Shown: one piece after another, positions 36,820 to 45,120 of the stretch
How positions within the stretch are numbered: the stretch's first letter is position 1
How the letters are laid out: each line of letters begins with the position of its first letter
Origin: Cylindrospermum sp. NIES-4074
GTDB lineage: Bacteria > Cyanobacteriota > Cyanobacteriia > Cyanobacteriales > Nostocaceae
Reading direction: 5' to 3'
Assembly (NCBI GenBank): GCA_003994795.1
Contig: AP018269.1
Span: 186,001 to 250,000 of the forward strand
Length of the DNA: 64,000 nucleotides
Notes under the pieces: generated by a model
What the model was told of the DNA's origin: nothing
The model's input: the letters and a program-made list of their open reading frames with translations, nothing else
Databases searched by the model: none
Program-made: the position numbers and the translations under genes

Positions 36820-38022
36820 GTGAAACTTTGTATTGTTACCCATAAAATTAAAAAAGGTGATGGTCAAGGTCGGGTAAACTATGAGGTTGCTAAGGAAGCA
36901 ATTCGTCGTGGTCATCACCTGACATTATTAGCAAGTGAAATCGCACCAGAACTAGAACAAAATAGTAAAGTTAACTGGATACAAATTCCTGTAAAAGGAT
37001 ATCCGACGGAATTTATCCGCAATTTTCTCTTTGCCAAAAAAAGTGCTGATTGGTTGCGTCAAAATCGCTTTGGCTTGGATTTAGTCAAAGTGAATGGAGC
37101 GATTACTATAGCGGCGGCTGATGTCAATGCTGTGCATTTTGTTCATAGTTCCTGGTTGCGATCGCCTGTGCATATCTCCCGTATCCGCCGAGATGCCTAC
37201 GGACTATACCAATGGCTGTTTACTGCTGTCAATGCTTATTGGGAAAAACAGGCTTTCCAAAAGGCAAAAGTCGTGATCGCTGTCTCGGAAAAGGTAGCCC
37301 AGGAATTAGTCAATATCGGCGTCCCCCGTGCCACAATTCGCGTCATTGTCAATGGTGTAGACTTACAAGAATTCGCCCCCGGTGAAGTGTCGCGGCAAAA
37401 ATTGGGTTTACCAGAAAATGTCACCCTCGCACTGTTTGCGGGAGATATCCGCACACCCAGGAAAAACTTAGATACTGTATTGCAAGCCTTGGTAAATGTT
37501 CCTGATTTACATTTGGCGGTGGTTGGGAATCCAGAAGATAGCCCTTTTCCTCAGTTAGCAGCCTCTCTGGGGTTAACTGAACGGGTGCATTTTGTGGGAT
37601 ATCGGCGGGATATTGCCGATATCATGCGGGCGGTGGATTTATTTGTCTTTCCTTCCCGTTACGAAGCTTGCACCCTCGTATTGTTAGAAGCCCTAGCCTC
37701 TGGACTACCGGTAATTACAGCCACGGCGACGGGGGGTGCAGAGTTGGTGACACCAGAATGTGGGATTGTTTTACCCGACTCAGACGATATTGATGCTTTG
37801 AGTGCGGCGCTTTTGTCCTTAGTAAAAGAAAGCTCCCTCATGCAACAAATGGGTGCAGCAGCGCGCACTGTAGCAGAAAATCATAGCTGGACGACTATGG
37901 CGCAAACTTATGTGGATCTATTTGAGGAGTTAATTCAACATGAAGAACACAGTTCTCATCCCCACCTATCGCCGTCCTCTGGATCTATCACGCTGCCTTT
38001 TGGCACTGCAAGCGCAAACTAA
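36820..38022 (+). CDS. Glycosyltransferase family 4 protein (3' end overlaps next gene)
   Basis: A 400-residue GT-B enzyme with a GTG start. The N-terminal loop is KLCIVTHKIKKGDGQGRVNY; the donor domain shows LALFAGDIRTPRKNLDTVLQAL, LAVVGNPED and FPSRYEACTLVLLEALASGLPV with ATATGGAELV. Homology-like sequence ends near TYVDLFEELIQHEE. The final 27 residues are read out of frame through the start of the next gene, which it overlaps by 83 bases. A purine-rich stretch (TTGAGGAGTT) inside its end serves as the ribosome-binding site of that gene, so the two are translationally coupled. Confidence 0.9.
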   Translation: MKLCIVTHKIKKGDGQGRVNYEVAKEAIRRGHHLTLLASEIAPELEQNSKVNWIQIPVKGYPTEFIRNFLFAKKSADWLRQNRFGLDLVKVNGAITIAAADVNAVHFVHSSWLRSPVHISRIRRDAYGLYQWLFTAVNAYWEKQAFQKAKVVIAVSEKVAQELVNIGVPRATIRVIVNGVDLQEFAPGEVSRQKLGLPENVTLALFAGDIRTPRKNLDTVLQALVNVPDLHLAVVGNPEDSPFPQLAASLGLTERVHFVGYRRDIADIMRAVDLFVFPSRYEACTLVLLEALASGLPVITATATGGAELVTPECGIVLPDSDDIDALSAALLSLVKESSLMQQMGAAARTVAENHSWTTMAQTYVDLFEELIQHEEHSSHPHLSPSSGSITLPFGTASAN

Positions 38023-38893
38023 ACCAGTTTCACAAGCGATCGCCATTGTCCGCGATACAGATACAGAAACTTGGCAATTTCTCGCCGAATTCCCACCCCA
38101 TAACCTGCCCTTGCAAATCGTGAAAGTCACCCAGCCGGGAGTAGTAGCAGCCCTCAACGCTGGACTGGCTATGGCGGAAGGAGACATTATTTCCATTACT
38201 GATGATGATGCCGCCCCTCACCCCGATTGGTTAGAGAAAATTACTGCTCACTTTAGTGCCGATAGTTGCATTGGTGGTGTAGGGGGGCGTGATTGGATAC
38301 ACCACGGCAATAAGTTAGAAGCCGACTCCCGCCAAGTAGTTGGGCAATTACAGTGGTTTGGGCGCGTCATTGGCAACCATCATCTGGGAGTAGGGGCAGC
38401 CCGTGAAGTTGATGTTCTCAAAGGTGTGAACATGAGTTTTCGCCGGGAAGCAATTTCTCAACTACGTTTTGATGAACGGATGCGGGGTACAGGGGCCCAA
38501 GTACACTTTGAAATGGCCTTTACCCTCACCCTCAAGCGGGCTGGTTGGAAGATTATTTACGATCCCAGCATTGCCGTAGATCACTATCCAGCCCAACGTT
38601 TTGACGAAGACCAGCGCCACAATTTTAATGAAATTGCCTTAATTAATTTAGTCCATAACGAAACTCTAGTTTTACTAGAGCATTTGCCCCCAATCCGTCG
38701 GGCTGTATTTTTGCTTTGGGCAGTATTAGTGGGCACAAGGGATTGTTTGGGTTTAGTGCAATGGCTCAGACTTTTCCCCAGCCAAGGCCAAATTGTCGGT
38801 AAAAAATTGCTGGCATCTTTGCGTGGCCGTTGGCAAGGATGGCAGACGTGGCAATTCAAAATTCAAAATTCACAATTCAAAATTCAAAATTAG
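37940..38893 (+). CDS. Glycosyltransferase family 2 protein with repeat-derived tail
   Basis: A 317-residue GT-A enzyme. TVLIPTYRRPLDLSRCLLAL is the donor motif, ISITDDDAAPHPDWL carries DxD, and VGGRDWIHHG, KGVNMSFRREA and RGTGAQVHFEMAFTL are typical of GT2 enzymes with a conserved second half. A hydrophobic stretch (AVFLLWAVLVGTRDCLGLV, about 258-276) may be a membrane helix. The last twelve residues (FKIQNSQFKIQN) are encoded by CAAAATT heptamer repeats, so the C-terminus has been rewritten by a repeat array. Its start lies inside the preceding gene. Confidence 0.9.
   Translation: MKNTVLIPTYRRPLDLSRCLLALQAQTKPVSQAIAIVRDTDTETWQFLAEFPPHNLPLQIVKVTQPGVVAALNAGLAMAEGDIISITDDDAAPHPDWLEKITAHFSADSCIGGVGGRDWIHHGNKLEADSRQVVGQLQWFGRVIGNHHLGVGAAREVDVLKGVNMSFRREAISQLRFDERMRGTGAQVHFEMAFTLTLKRAGWKIIYDPSIAVDHYPAQRFDEDQRHNFNEIALINLVHNETLVLLEHLPPIRRAVFLLWAVLVGTRDCLGLVQWLRLFPSQGQIVGKKLLASLRGRWQGWQTWQFKIQNSQFKIQN
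38848..38893 (+). repeat. CAAAATT heptamer tandem repeat inside a coding end
   Basis: About six copies of (AATTCAAA/CAAAATT) form the last codons and stop codon of the GT2 gene. It is a member of the STRR class. A second small array, ATTACCCATTACCAATTAC, follows at about 38929-38947. Confidence 0.8.
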
Positions 38894-38947
38894 GAAATGC
38901 AATCTTAACTCTGCCACTTTTCAAACCATTACCCATTACCAATTACA

Positions 38948-40381
38948 GTGAATTCTCAAACGGTACTTTTCAATAGTTATTTAAAACAAAACTTTTCTTT
39001 GCAAGGGCGATCGGCACAAGCTTGGATGGCTATCCTGGGCTTTGTATTGCTAACAATAGCTTGCTATTTTGCCGGTGCTGCTGCCATGTTGCGTGTGGTT
39101 TATCCGGTGACAGCTTTGGTAGTTGGCTTGTTCCTCTACTGGCGACACCCCATACTCTACATCGGCTTTACCTGGTGGATGTGGTTTCTCACACCCTTGG
39201 TTGCCCGCTTAGTAGACTATCGGGTAGGCTGGGACGCAACTAGGCAAATGCTCATAGCACCCTATTTAGTGGTGTTTGTGACTATTATCACCTTTTTGCG
39301 ACACTTGCCTAGCTCCTATCGCCAAGGTGGATTACCTTTTATTTTGGCTTTTATTGGGGTAATTCATGGCTTTTTGGTGGGACTAATTTACAACTCCCAA
39401 ATTCCTGTAGCTAGGGCATTGCTAGATTGGATCAGTCCAATTATTTTCGCTTTTCATTTATTTATTAATTGGCGAGATTATCCCAGTTATCGCCAGAATA
39501 TTCAGCGTGTATTCCTCTGGTGTGTATTGCTCACCGGAATTTATGGCATATATCAATTTGTGGTAGCGCCTGAATGGGATAGGTACTGGCTAATAGAATC
39601 AAAACTATTTAGCAGTTCTGGAAAACCTATCCCTTTTGGAATGCGTGTGTGGAGTACACTGCACTCTGTCGGGCCTTTTGGGTCTGTGATGCAGACTGGT
39701 TTGCTGTTGTTGTTTACTAGTTCTGGCCCTTTAATTTTTCCTGCCTCAGCTGCTGGTTACTTGTCATTTTTGCTGGCGCAAGCACGTACTAATTGGGGGG
39801 GCTGGTTATTAGGGGTAATTATGATTATGGCTTCGGCTAAAGTCCGGGTGCAAATGCGCTTAATTACCATAATTTTGGTGATGGCAATGTGTGTTGTTCC
39901 ATTAACCACCATTGAGCCAATTTCTAAAGTTGTGACTAGTCGTTTGGAAACTTTTTCTAATCTGCAAGAAGATGGCAGTTTTAAAGATAGATCGGGGAGT
40001 TATGACAGAAACCTTGGTTTAGCTCTTTCTAATGTTTTAGGTAATGGTTTAGGTAATACTTGGAAGGTTAATGAAAAAACTGGACAAATAGAAATATTTG
40101 TCATTGATAGTGGCATTTTAGATATGTTTTTCACTTTGGGTTGGTTTGGCGCTATCCCTTATATAGGTGGATTAATTTTGATGATTGTTAATGTTAGTAA
40201 GTATGGTGAAGCACGTTTCGATGGTTTTATTAGTGCTGCTCGTGCTATTGCCATCAGTTCTTTTACACAGTTAATTATTGGTAGCGGGATGCTGAGTGTG
40301 GCAGGTATGATTCTTTGGGGATTTTTTGCTATGGCTATGGCTGGACATAAATACTATCAGCAGCAAGGTATTAGAAGTTAG
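38948..40381 (+). CDS. O-antigen ligase/polymerase-like membrane protein
   Basis: A 477-residue polytopic membrane protein with about ten to twelve hydrophobic helices (AWMAILGFVLLTIACYFAGA; LPFILAFIGVIHGFLVGLI; LLLLFTSSGPLIFPASAAGYLS, shown in pieces). A large loop at about 225-245 and the motif LAQARTNWGGWLLGV with Arg match the Wzy/WaaL O-antigen polymerase/ligase superfamily. It probably polymerises or ligates the exported polysaccharide units on the periplasmic side. The GTG start follows a heptamer array. After its stop comes a STRR with an inserted small repeat. Confidence 0.88.
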   Translation: MNSQTVLFNSYLKQNFSLQGRSAQAWMAILGFVLLTIACYFAGAAAMLRVVYPVTALVVGLFLYWRHPILYIGFTWWMWFLTPLVARLVDYRVGWDATRQMLIAPYLVVFVTIITFLRHLPSSYRQGGLPFILAFIGVIHGFLVGLIYNSQIPVARALLDWISPIIFAFHLFINWRDYPSYRQNIQRVFLWCVLLTGIYGIYQFVVAPEWDRYWLIESKLFSSSGKPIPFGMRVWSTLHSVGPFGSVMQTGLLLLFTSSGPLIFPASAAGYLSFLLAQARTNWGGWLLGVIMIMASAKVRVQMRLITIILVMAMCVVPLTTIEPISKVVTSRLETFSNLQEDGSFKDRSGSYDRNLGLALSNVLGNGLGNTWKVNEKTGQIEIFVIDSGILDMFFTLGWFGAIPYIGGLILMIVNVSKYGEARFDGFISAARAIAISSFTQLIIGSGMLSVAGMILWGFFAMAMAGHKYYQQQGIRS

Positions 40382-40628
40382 TCATTAGTCATTGGCTTCG
40401 CCGTGAGCGTCAGCCGAACGGTCATTGGTCATTGAGAACAACAGGTTTTTATTTTTTATAAGTGTCAATTCAAGGAGAGTTAAAGTACAGATAATTTTTT
40501 GATGTTAATTATTATTTATTAAGGTTTTTATAGAAGTCTAACCGGATTATGAGTGGCAGTATCTACGATGACTTGTCTCGAAATTCAAAATATATACCAA
40601 CTGGTTATCAAGTAAGTAGATAAAAGTT
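40382..40628. repeat. STRR array (TCATTGG/TCATTAG) with inserted 25-nt repeat
   Basis: From about 40380 to 40436, heptamers GTCATTA/GTCATTG are interrupted at 40396-40420 by CTTCGCCGTGAGCGTCAGCC plus GAACG. An identical insertion occurs on the opposite strand at 58629-58653. The rest of the 250-base gap is AT-rich and holds nothing else obvious. Confidence 0.8.
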
Positions 40629-41792
40629 ATGAAAGTGGTTGTTGTAATGCCGCTGGCCGAGCAACGAGGCGGCGGTGAAATGATGCTTTGGGATTTGATG
40701 CAACAGGGACGGAATGCTGGTGTTGAGTGGTTGGTGATATTTTTAGAAGATGGGCCGATGGTGGCACAAGTTAGGAAACTTGGTATTGATACGCGAGTTG
40801 TAAAAAGTGGTCGTTTGCGTCAAGTCCACCGTTTTATTTTGACTGTTTTCCGCATAGCCGCGATCGCACGCCGTGAAGGTGCAGATGCGATCGCCAGTTG
40901 GATGTGGATTACTCATCTCACTGGCGGTTTGGCAGCTATGTTGGCGGGTATTCCATCTGTGTGGTATCAGCTAGAAGTCCCCCATGATAAGCTTTTCTTG
41001 GTGCGACTGGCTACTTTAATCCCGGCTCAAGCTATCATCACTCTCTCAAAAGATGGTCAACTGGCACAAGGGCAAATTTGGCCCCACAGACCAACGCCTT
41101 TAGTATATCCTGGTGTCGCTTTAGATAGATTTGAGCCTGCTGTTCTCCCCACCCCAGCCGCAGCACGAAAAAAGCTAGGATTACCTCTGCACGGCCCTTT
41201 GATTGGCATAGTCGGGCGTTTGCAGCGCTGGAAGGGAATGCACGTACTGATTAAAGCTATGCCCCAAGTTTTACAAAAATATCCCGATGCTCACTGTGTG
41301 GTGGTTGGGGGTAAGCATGATTTAGAAGCGGATTATGAGGAATTTTTAAAACAGCAAATCACAAATTTGGGATTAAGCCAAAGCATAATCATGGCAGGGT
41401 TACAGCGCAATGTCCCAGAATGGGTACAGGCAATGGATATCTTTGTTCACGCTTCTGATCAAGAACCCTTTGGAATTGTGATTATTGAAGCGATGGCTTT
41501 GGGTAAACCTGTGATTGCTGGAGATGCTGGAGGCCCGACGGAGATTATCACCGACGGTGTAAATGGATTGTTAACACCCTATGGTGATGCTACAGAATTA
41601 GCTGTTGCCATTCTCCGCTATCTTGATGAGCCAGAATTTGCCCACAATGTAGGCATAGCAGCACGTCAACGCGCTCTCCAATTCCCCACCCAACGTTATG
41701 CTCACAACTTCATTGATGCTATTCGTTCAGCAATGCCTAAAGTTTTCACTCAATCAGCGAAGACACAGCCTACCTTAAACACTTCCAAATAA
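40629..41792 (+). CDS. Glycosyltransferase family 4 protein
   Basis: A 387-residue GT-B enzyme. VVVMPLAEQRGGGEMMLWDL is the N-terminal loop. The donor domain has GIVGRLQRWKGMHVLIKAM, CVVVGGKHDLEADY and HASDQEPFGIVIIEAMALGKP with AGDAGGPTEII. It ends the compact island. Domain content and length are standard for the family; the sugar specificity is unknown. A ribosome-binding site is not obvious, and the gene is separated from the ligase-like gene by a repeat-containing gap, so it may have its own promoter. Confidence 0.91.
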   Translation: MKVVVVMPLAEQRGGGEMMLWDLMQQGRNAGVEWLVIFLEDGPMVAQVRKLGIDTRVVKSGRLRQVHRFILTVFRIAAIARREGADAIASWMWITHLTGGLAAMLAGIPSVWYQLEVPHDKLFLVRLATLIPAQAIITLSKDGQLAQGQIWPHRPTPLVYPGVALDRFEPAVLPTPAAARKKLGLPLHGPLIGIVGRLQRWKGMHVLIKAMPQVLQKYPDAHCVVVGGKHDLEADYEEFLKQQITNLGLSQSIIMAGLQRNVPEWVQAMDIFVHASDQEPFGIVIIEAMALGKPVIAGDAGGPTEIITDGVNGLLTPYGDATELAVAILRYLDEPEFAHNVGIAARQRALQFPTQRYAHNFIDAIRSAMPKVFTQSAKTQPTLNTSK

Positions 41793-41818
41793 AAAACATC
41801 TCAATTAACTCATCAACT

Positions 41819-41880
41819 CTTGTGGGGTGGGCATCTTGCCCGCCCTTGAACTTGGACGGGTGAGACACCCATCCCACAAG
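41819..41880. repeat. 62-bp inverted repeat (CTTGTGGG...CCCACAAG)
   Basis: The ends CTTGTGGG (41819-41826) and CCCACAAG (41873-41880) are perfect complements. Inside, GGGCATCTTGCCC and GGGTGAGACACCC form smaller hairpins. The left half recurs at 5237-5266. It is a non-autonomous intergenic repeat. The remaining sequence up to 42081 has TCCTTTGCG repeats (about 41955-41980) and no gene. Confidence 0.75.
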
Positions 41881-42081
41881 ATTGCAGAAGTTATTTTTTG
41901 GATATGCTTTAAAAATTCTGAACTTACGCAAGAACTCTCTCAAACTCTTCTTCCTTTGCGTCCTTTGCGTCCTTTGCGGTTCGTTTCTTCCTAATTTTGC
42001 TCAAGTCTTGAAATTTTTAGAAGTGCGATCGCTAAATCGCCATTTCTCCCATTTATACAAATCTACAACAATCAAACCCCC

Positions 42082-43155
42082 CTAATCATGAATTGATCCA
42101 TCAGGCATTGTTGCACCTTTGAGGTGGACATCTTTAAGGTTAGCTCCTTTCAAGTCGGCATCTTGGAGGTTGGCATCTTTGAGGTTGGCAACTTGGAGGT
42201 TGGCATATTGGAGTTTGGCATGTTTGAGGACGGCTCGAAAGAGGTAGGCACCTTGGAGATTGGCAGCACCTTGGAGGTTGGCGGATGTGAGGTTAGCACC
42301 TTCGAGGTTGGCGGATGTGAGGTTGGCGGATGTGAGGTTAGCACCTTCGAGGTTAGCACCTTGGAGGTTGGCATATTGGAGTTTCGCATCTTCGAGGTTG
42401 GCACCTTCGAGGTTAGCACCTTGGAGGTTGGCATATTGGAGTTTCGCATCTTCGAGGTCGGCTTGCCTGATACTGATATTAGATAAATCAAGTAACTGAT
42501 TTTCCTCGTCATTATCACAATTCCGCCGTCCAATTACAGTGATAGCAGCTTGAATATCTGTAGTTATTTTACCCTTATCTATATTAACAGGCGCATTTTG
42601 ACGCACAAAAGCCGTAAGAACTTCCATAATTGTCCAGTGGTCTTTTTCAGCAGAATCTTTGGCAATTCGTTCTAGAGTATAAATTGCGCCTAATCTAACT
42701 TCGATTTTGTCGCTTCCAAGCTGTTCTATTGCTTTACTAAAGCGTTCTGTAATTTGCTTATCTTCTGATATCTGTACATTTTTAAATGCAATTTCAGTAT
42801 TCTTCAAAGCAGCTTCAGCATTTTTATTGGCAGCTTCAGCATTTTTATTAACTGCCTCAGCATTTTTGTTAGCAGCCTCAGCACTTTTGTTAGCAGCCTC
42901 AGCACTTTTATCCATAGCGGCTGTACGCTTGGCAGCAAAGAAAATATTGATAAATCCTACAACCCCACCAAGAATTAAGGCAATATTTTTTAAGGCTTCA
43001 GTCTCGTATTCATACTTTTTTTCTAATGTTAAACCTTGAATATTTAAAACGCCTAAAAGTATATAAATTACAAATGCAATAAATATAAACCCAATAAATA
43101 CCCCAATAGCTATGAACCAATTTCTTTTGATGTTGTTTATATCATCATTAAACAT
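42082..43155 (-). CDS. Membrane-anchored pentapeptide-repeat protein
   Basis: A 357-residue protein. Two membrane helices are at about 14-36 ([21 protein letters not shown]) and 57-73 ([17 protein letters not shown]). A run of NKxAEAA heptads (about 80-115) suggests a coiled coil. A conserved block [20 protein letters not shown] and [10 protein letters not shown] (about 137-170) is typical of cyanobacterial pentapeptide proteins. From about 230 to 350 there are some 22 A(N/D)L-type pentapeptides forming a right-handed quadrilateral helix. A 20-residue block is duplicated, and one extra residue at GAANLQGAY breaks the register. Function is unknown. The gene stands alone on the minus strand. 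Confidence 0.85.
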   Translation of the reverse strand: MFNDDINNIKRNWFIAIGVFIGFIFIAFVIYILLGVLNIQGLTLEKKYEYETEALKNIALILGGVVGFINIFFAAKRTAAMDKSAEAANKSAEAANKNAEAVNKNAEAANKNAEAALKNTEIAFKNVQISEDKQITERFSKAIEQLGSDKIEVRLGAIYTLERIAKDSAEKDHWTIMEVLTAFVRQNAPVNIDKGKITTDIQAAITVIGRRNCDNDEENQLLDLSNISIRQADLEDAKLQYANLQGANLEGANLEDAKLQYANLQGANLEGANLTSANLTSANLEGANLTSANLQGAANLQGAYLFRAVLKHAKLQYANLQVANLKDANLQDADLKGANLKDVHLKGATMPDGSIHD

Positions 43156-43291
43156 AGTATTAATTTCATCCCCTAAATACAGATAGCGTTGCCGTGTAAG
43201 TGATAGCAGTACAAAACACAGCCATTTTAATACATAGGGAAGCGTTCAGCCTGAAATATAGCGCTGCTCGGTTTTTTTTATACAATACACC

Positions 43292-43575
43292 GCTTTTATC
43301 TCGAAGTTTCCACCTTTAAGCTCGGAGTTTCCACCTTTAAGCTCGGAGTTTCCACCTTTAAGCTCGGAATGTCGAGCTTTTTTCTCGGAGTGTCGAGCTT
43401 TTATCTCGGAGCGTCAAGCTTTTTTCTCGGAGTGTCGAGCTTTTTGCTCGGAGCGTCGAGCTTTTTTCTCGGAATGTCGAGCTTTTTTCTCGGAGCGTCG
43501 AGCTTTAAGCTCGGAGCGTCAAGCTTTTTTCTCGGAATGTCAAGCTTTAGGCTCGGAATGTCAAGCTTTAGGCTT
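43292..43575. repeat. 21-bp minisatellite, about 13 copies
   Basis: Tandem units of 21 bases, such as TGTCGAGCTTTTTTCTCGGAG, with variants at a few positions (TTTCCACC, CGTCAAGC, TTTAAGC, TTTAGGC). Since 21 is divisible by three, one plus-strand frame stays open for ten units (SSFFLGx heptapeptides), but no ribosome-binding site or homologous gene supports coding. It lies upstream of the pentapeptide gene. Confidence 0.88.
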
Positions 43576-43576
43576 T

Positions 43577-43740
43577 AATTAAGATTTTGATTTTGCGCTA
43601 CACTCTTCGTCACCTCTAAAAACTCGCGCAAAATCGTAGACGAATCATCACACCGCCAAACTACAGCCAGTTCCAGCGTTAAACTTTCTCCCAAAATTGG
43701 TCTGTAAACCACACCCTTTCGCTGTAGTTGGTAGGGTGTG
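43577..43740 (-). pseudogene. C-terminal remnant of a LysR-family regulator
   Basis: The minus strand encodes about 50 residues ending in a stop codon. They include GVVYRPILGESLTLELAVVW and RCDDSSTILREFLEV, which match the last part of the LysR substrate-binding domain (VYRPL..... LAVVWRxDD). No helix-turn-helix or upstream half exists. The reading frame runs into a dispersed repeat (TAGGGTGTGTTGTCGCGTAG, from about 43732), so the gene has been lost except for its 3' end. Confidence 0.6.
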
Positions 43741-43825
43741 TTGTCGCGTAGCGCAACGCACCATCCTCTTACTAGATTCTTGGTGCGTTAGGACTAACGT
43801 CCATAACGCACCCCACAAACAAAAC
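43728..43825. repeat. Dispersed GTAGGGTGTGTT...AACGCACC repeat
   Basis: Contains GTAGGGTGTGTTGTCGCGTA, then GCGCAACGCACC, and a further GGTGCGTTAGGAC/TAACGCACC pair that can fold back. A related copy is at about 56551-56610 with GTAGGGTGTGTTACGG and CCGTAACGCACC. These palindromic elements are common in intergenic regions of filamentous cyanobacteria. The rest, up to 44224, is AT-rich with no gene seen. Confidence 0.65.
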
Positions 43826-44224
43826 GGCATTTACAGTCATTAAATCATTTGTGTGTACGCCGTAGCTCAGAGCGTCGGGAAGGGGGTTAGGTCTATATTC
43901 AACTCCACCGCAGCCACAGTGATAAAGTAGCGCAGATGTCGGAGTTCTATCATGACTTTAGCTACTATATCTTTAATATATAGTTAAATAGCTTATAAAG
44001 TATTAGACATATATTAGCATTTTGTATATTCTAATTCTTAAAACCAGCCTTGAGGAGGATGTCATCAAGCGATCGCTCTTTACAATTGATATTTTTCGCC
44101 CAGAACATAATGCTGATAACGTCTTTAAGCACTGAAACCTAGTCTTTTAGAACTTGTACAGCTTTGCATTCCTGCCATCAAATTGCCGTTTTTCTTGTAA
44201 AGTTTCTTTATACATGAGGTGTTT

Positions 44225-45106
44225 ATGCATCAAATCAATCGGTTAGCAATTGTGGGAGGAAGCCACGGAAATGAATTAACAGGAGTATATTTAGTTAAAA
44301 AATTCCAAAAGTCTCCCAGTTTAATCAATCGGTCAAGTTTTGAAACCTTAGCATTACTCGGCAATCTTAAAGCAATTGCCGAAGGCAGACGATATATTGA
44401 TAAAGATTTAAATCGTTGCTTCCACCATCAAGGTTTACAAGATCCAACTTTGGCAACTTATGAAGATTTACGAGCCAAAGAAATTCAACAATTTCTACAA
44501 CCACCAAATCAACCTTTTGTAGACTCAATTATTGATTTACATACCACAACTGCCAACATGGGGTTAACTCTAATTCTCGGTAATATGCATCCTTTGTTAT
44601 TGCAGTTAGCAGCTTACCTGAGTTCGATTAATCCTTTAGTAAAAGTCTGTAGTCATCAGCAAGCCAGAACAAGTGGTTTTCTCCGTTTTATGTGCGAATT
44701 GGGTTTGGTTATAGAAGTTGGTGCAGTGGCTCAAGGTGTCTTAAACGCTGAATTATTTCAACAAACAGAGCAGCTTATTTATGCAGTTTTAGATTATTTT
44801 GAAGGATACAATCAAGGTAAAATCCCACAGACAAGCAACACTTTAAAACTCTATGAATCCATTGGAGTAATTGATTACCCCAGAAACGAAGCCGGGGAAA
44901 TTGAAGCGATGATTCACCCCCAGCTTCAGTTTCAAGATTATCAACCCCTGAATCCAGGTGATCCAATATTTCTAACTTTTGCAGGTAAAGAAATTTTCTA
45001 TGAGGGAGAGTCTACAGTTTATCCTGTCTTTATCAATGAAGCAGCTTATTATGAAAAAGGAATTGCCATGCATATTACCCAAAAGCAATTACTTCATATT
45101 GATTAG
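44225..45106 (+). CDS. Aspartoacylase / succinylglutamate desuccinylase family protein
   Basis: A 293-residue zinc carboxypeptidase-like enzyme of the AspA/AstE family. The zinc-binding motif [10 protein letters not shown] supplies His and Glu (about residues 13-22). [20 protein letters not shown] is the substrate and metal region, and [14 protein letters not shown] supplies the second His. [12 protein letters not shown] holds the catalytic Glu. It should remove an acyl group from an N-acyl amino acid such as N-acetylaspartate. GAGG five bases before ATG 44225 fixes the start. It is monocistronic, convergent with the NHL gene; their ends are 14 bases apart. Confidence 0.92.
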   Translation: MHQINRLAIVGGSHGNELTGVYLVKKFQKSPSLINRSSFETLALLGNLKAIAEGRRYIDKDLNRCFHHQGLQDPTLATYEDLRAKEIQQFLQPPNQPFVDSIIDLHTTTANMGLTLILGNMHPLLLQLAAYLSSINPLVKVCSHQQARTSGFLRFMCELGLVIEVGAVAQGVLNAELFQQTEQLIYAVLDYFEGYNQGKIPQTSNTLKLYESIGVIDYPRNEAGEIEAMIHPQLQFQDYQPLNPGDPIFLTFAGKEIFYEGESTVYPVFINEAAYYEKGIAMHITQKQLLHID

Positions 45107-45120
45107 CTGCTCATAATAAC

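Noticed and set aside
42124-42533. Frames opposite the pentapeptide gene (EVGxLEVG and RLAxSRLA repeats)
   Set aside because: They are mirror images of the pentapeptide codon repeat on the other strand.
43369-43578. 69-residue SSFFLGx repeat protein
   Set aside because: It is the translation of a minisatellite; no ribosome-binding site, and the array extends upstream beyond the frame.
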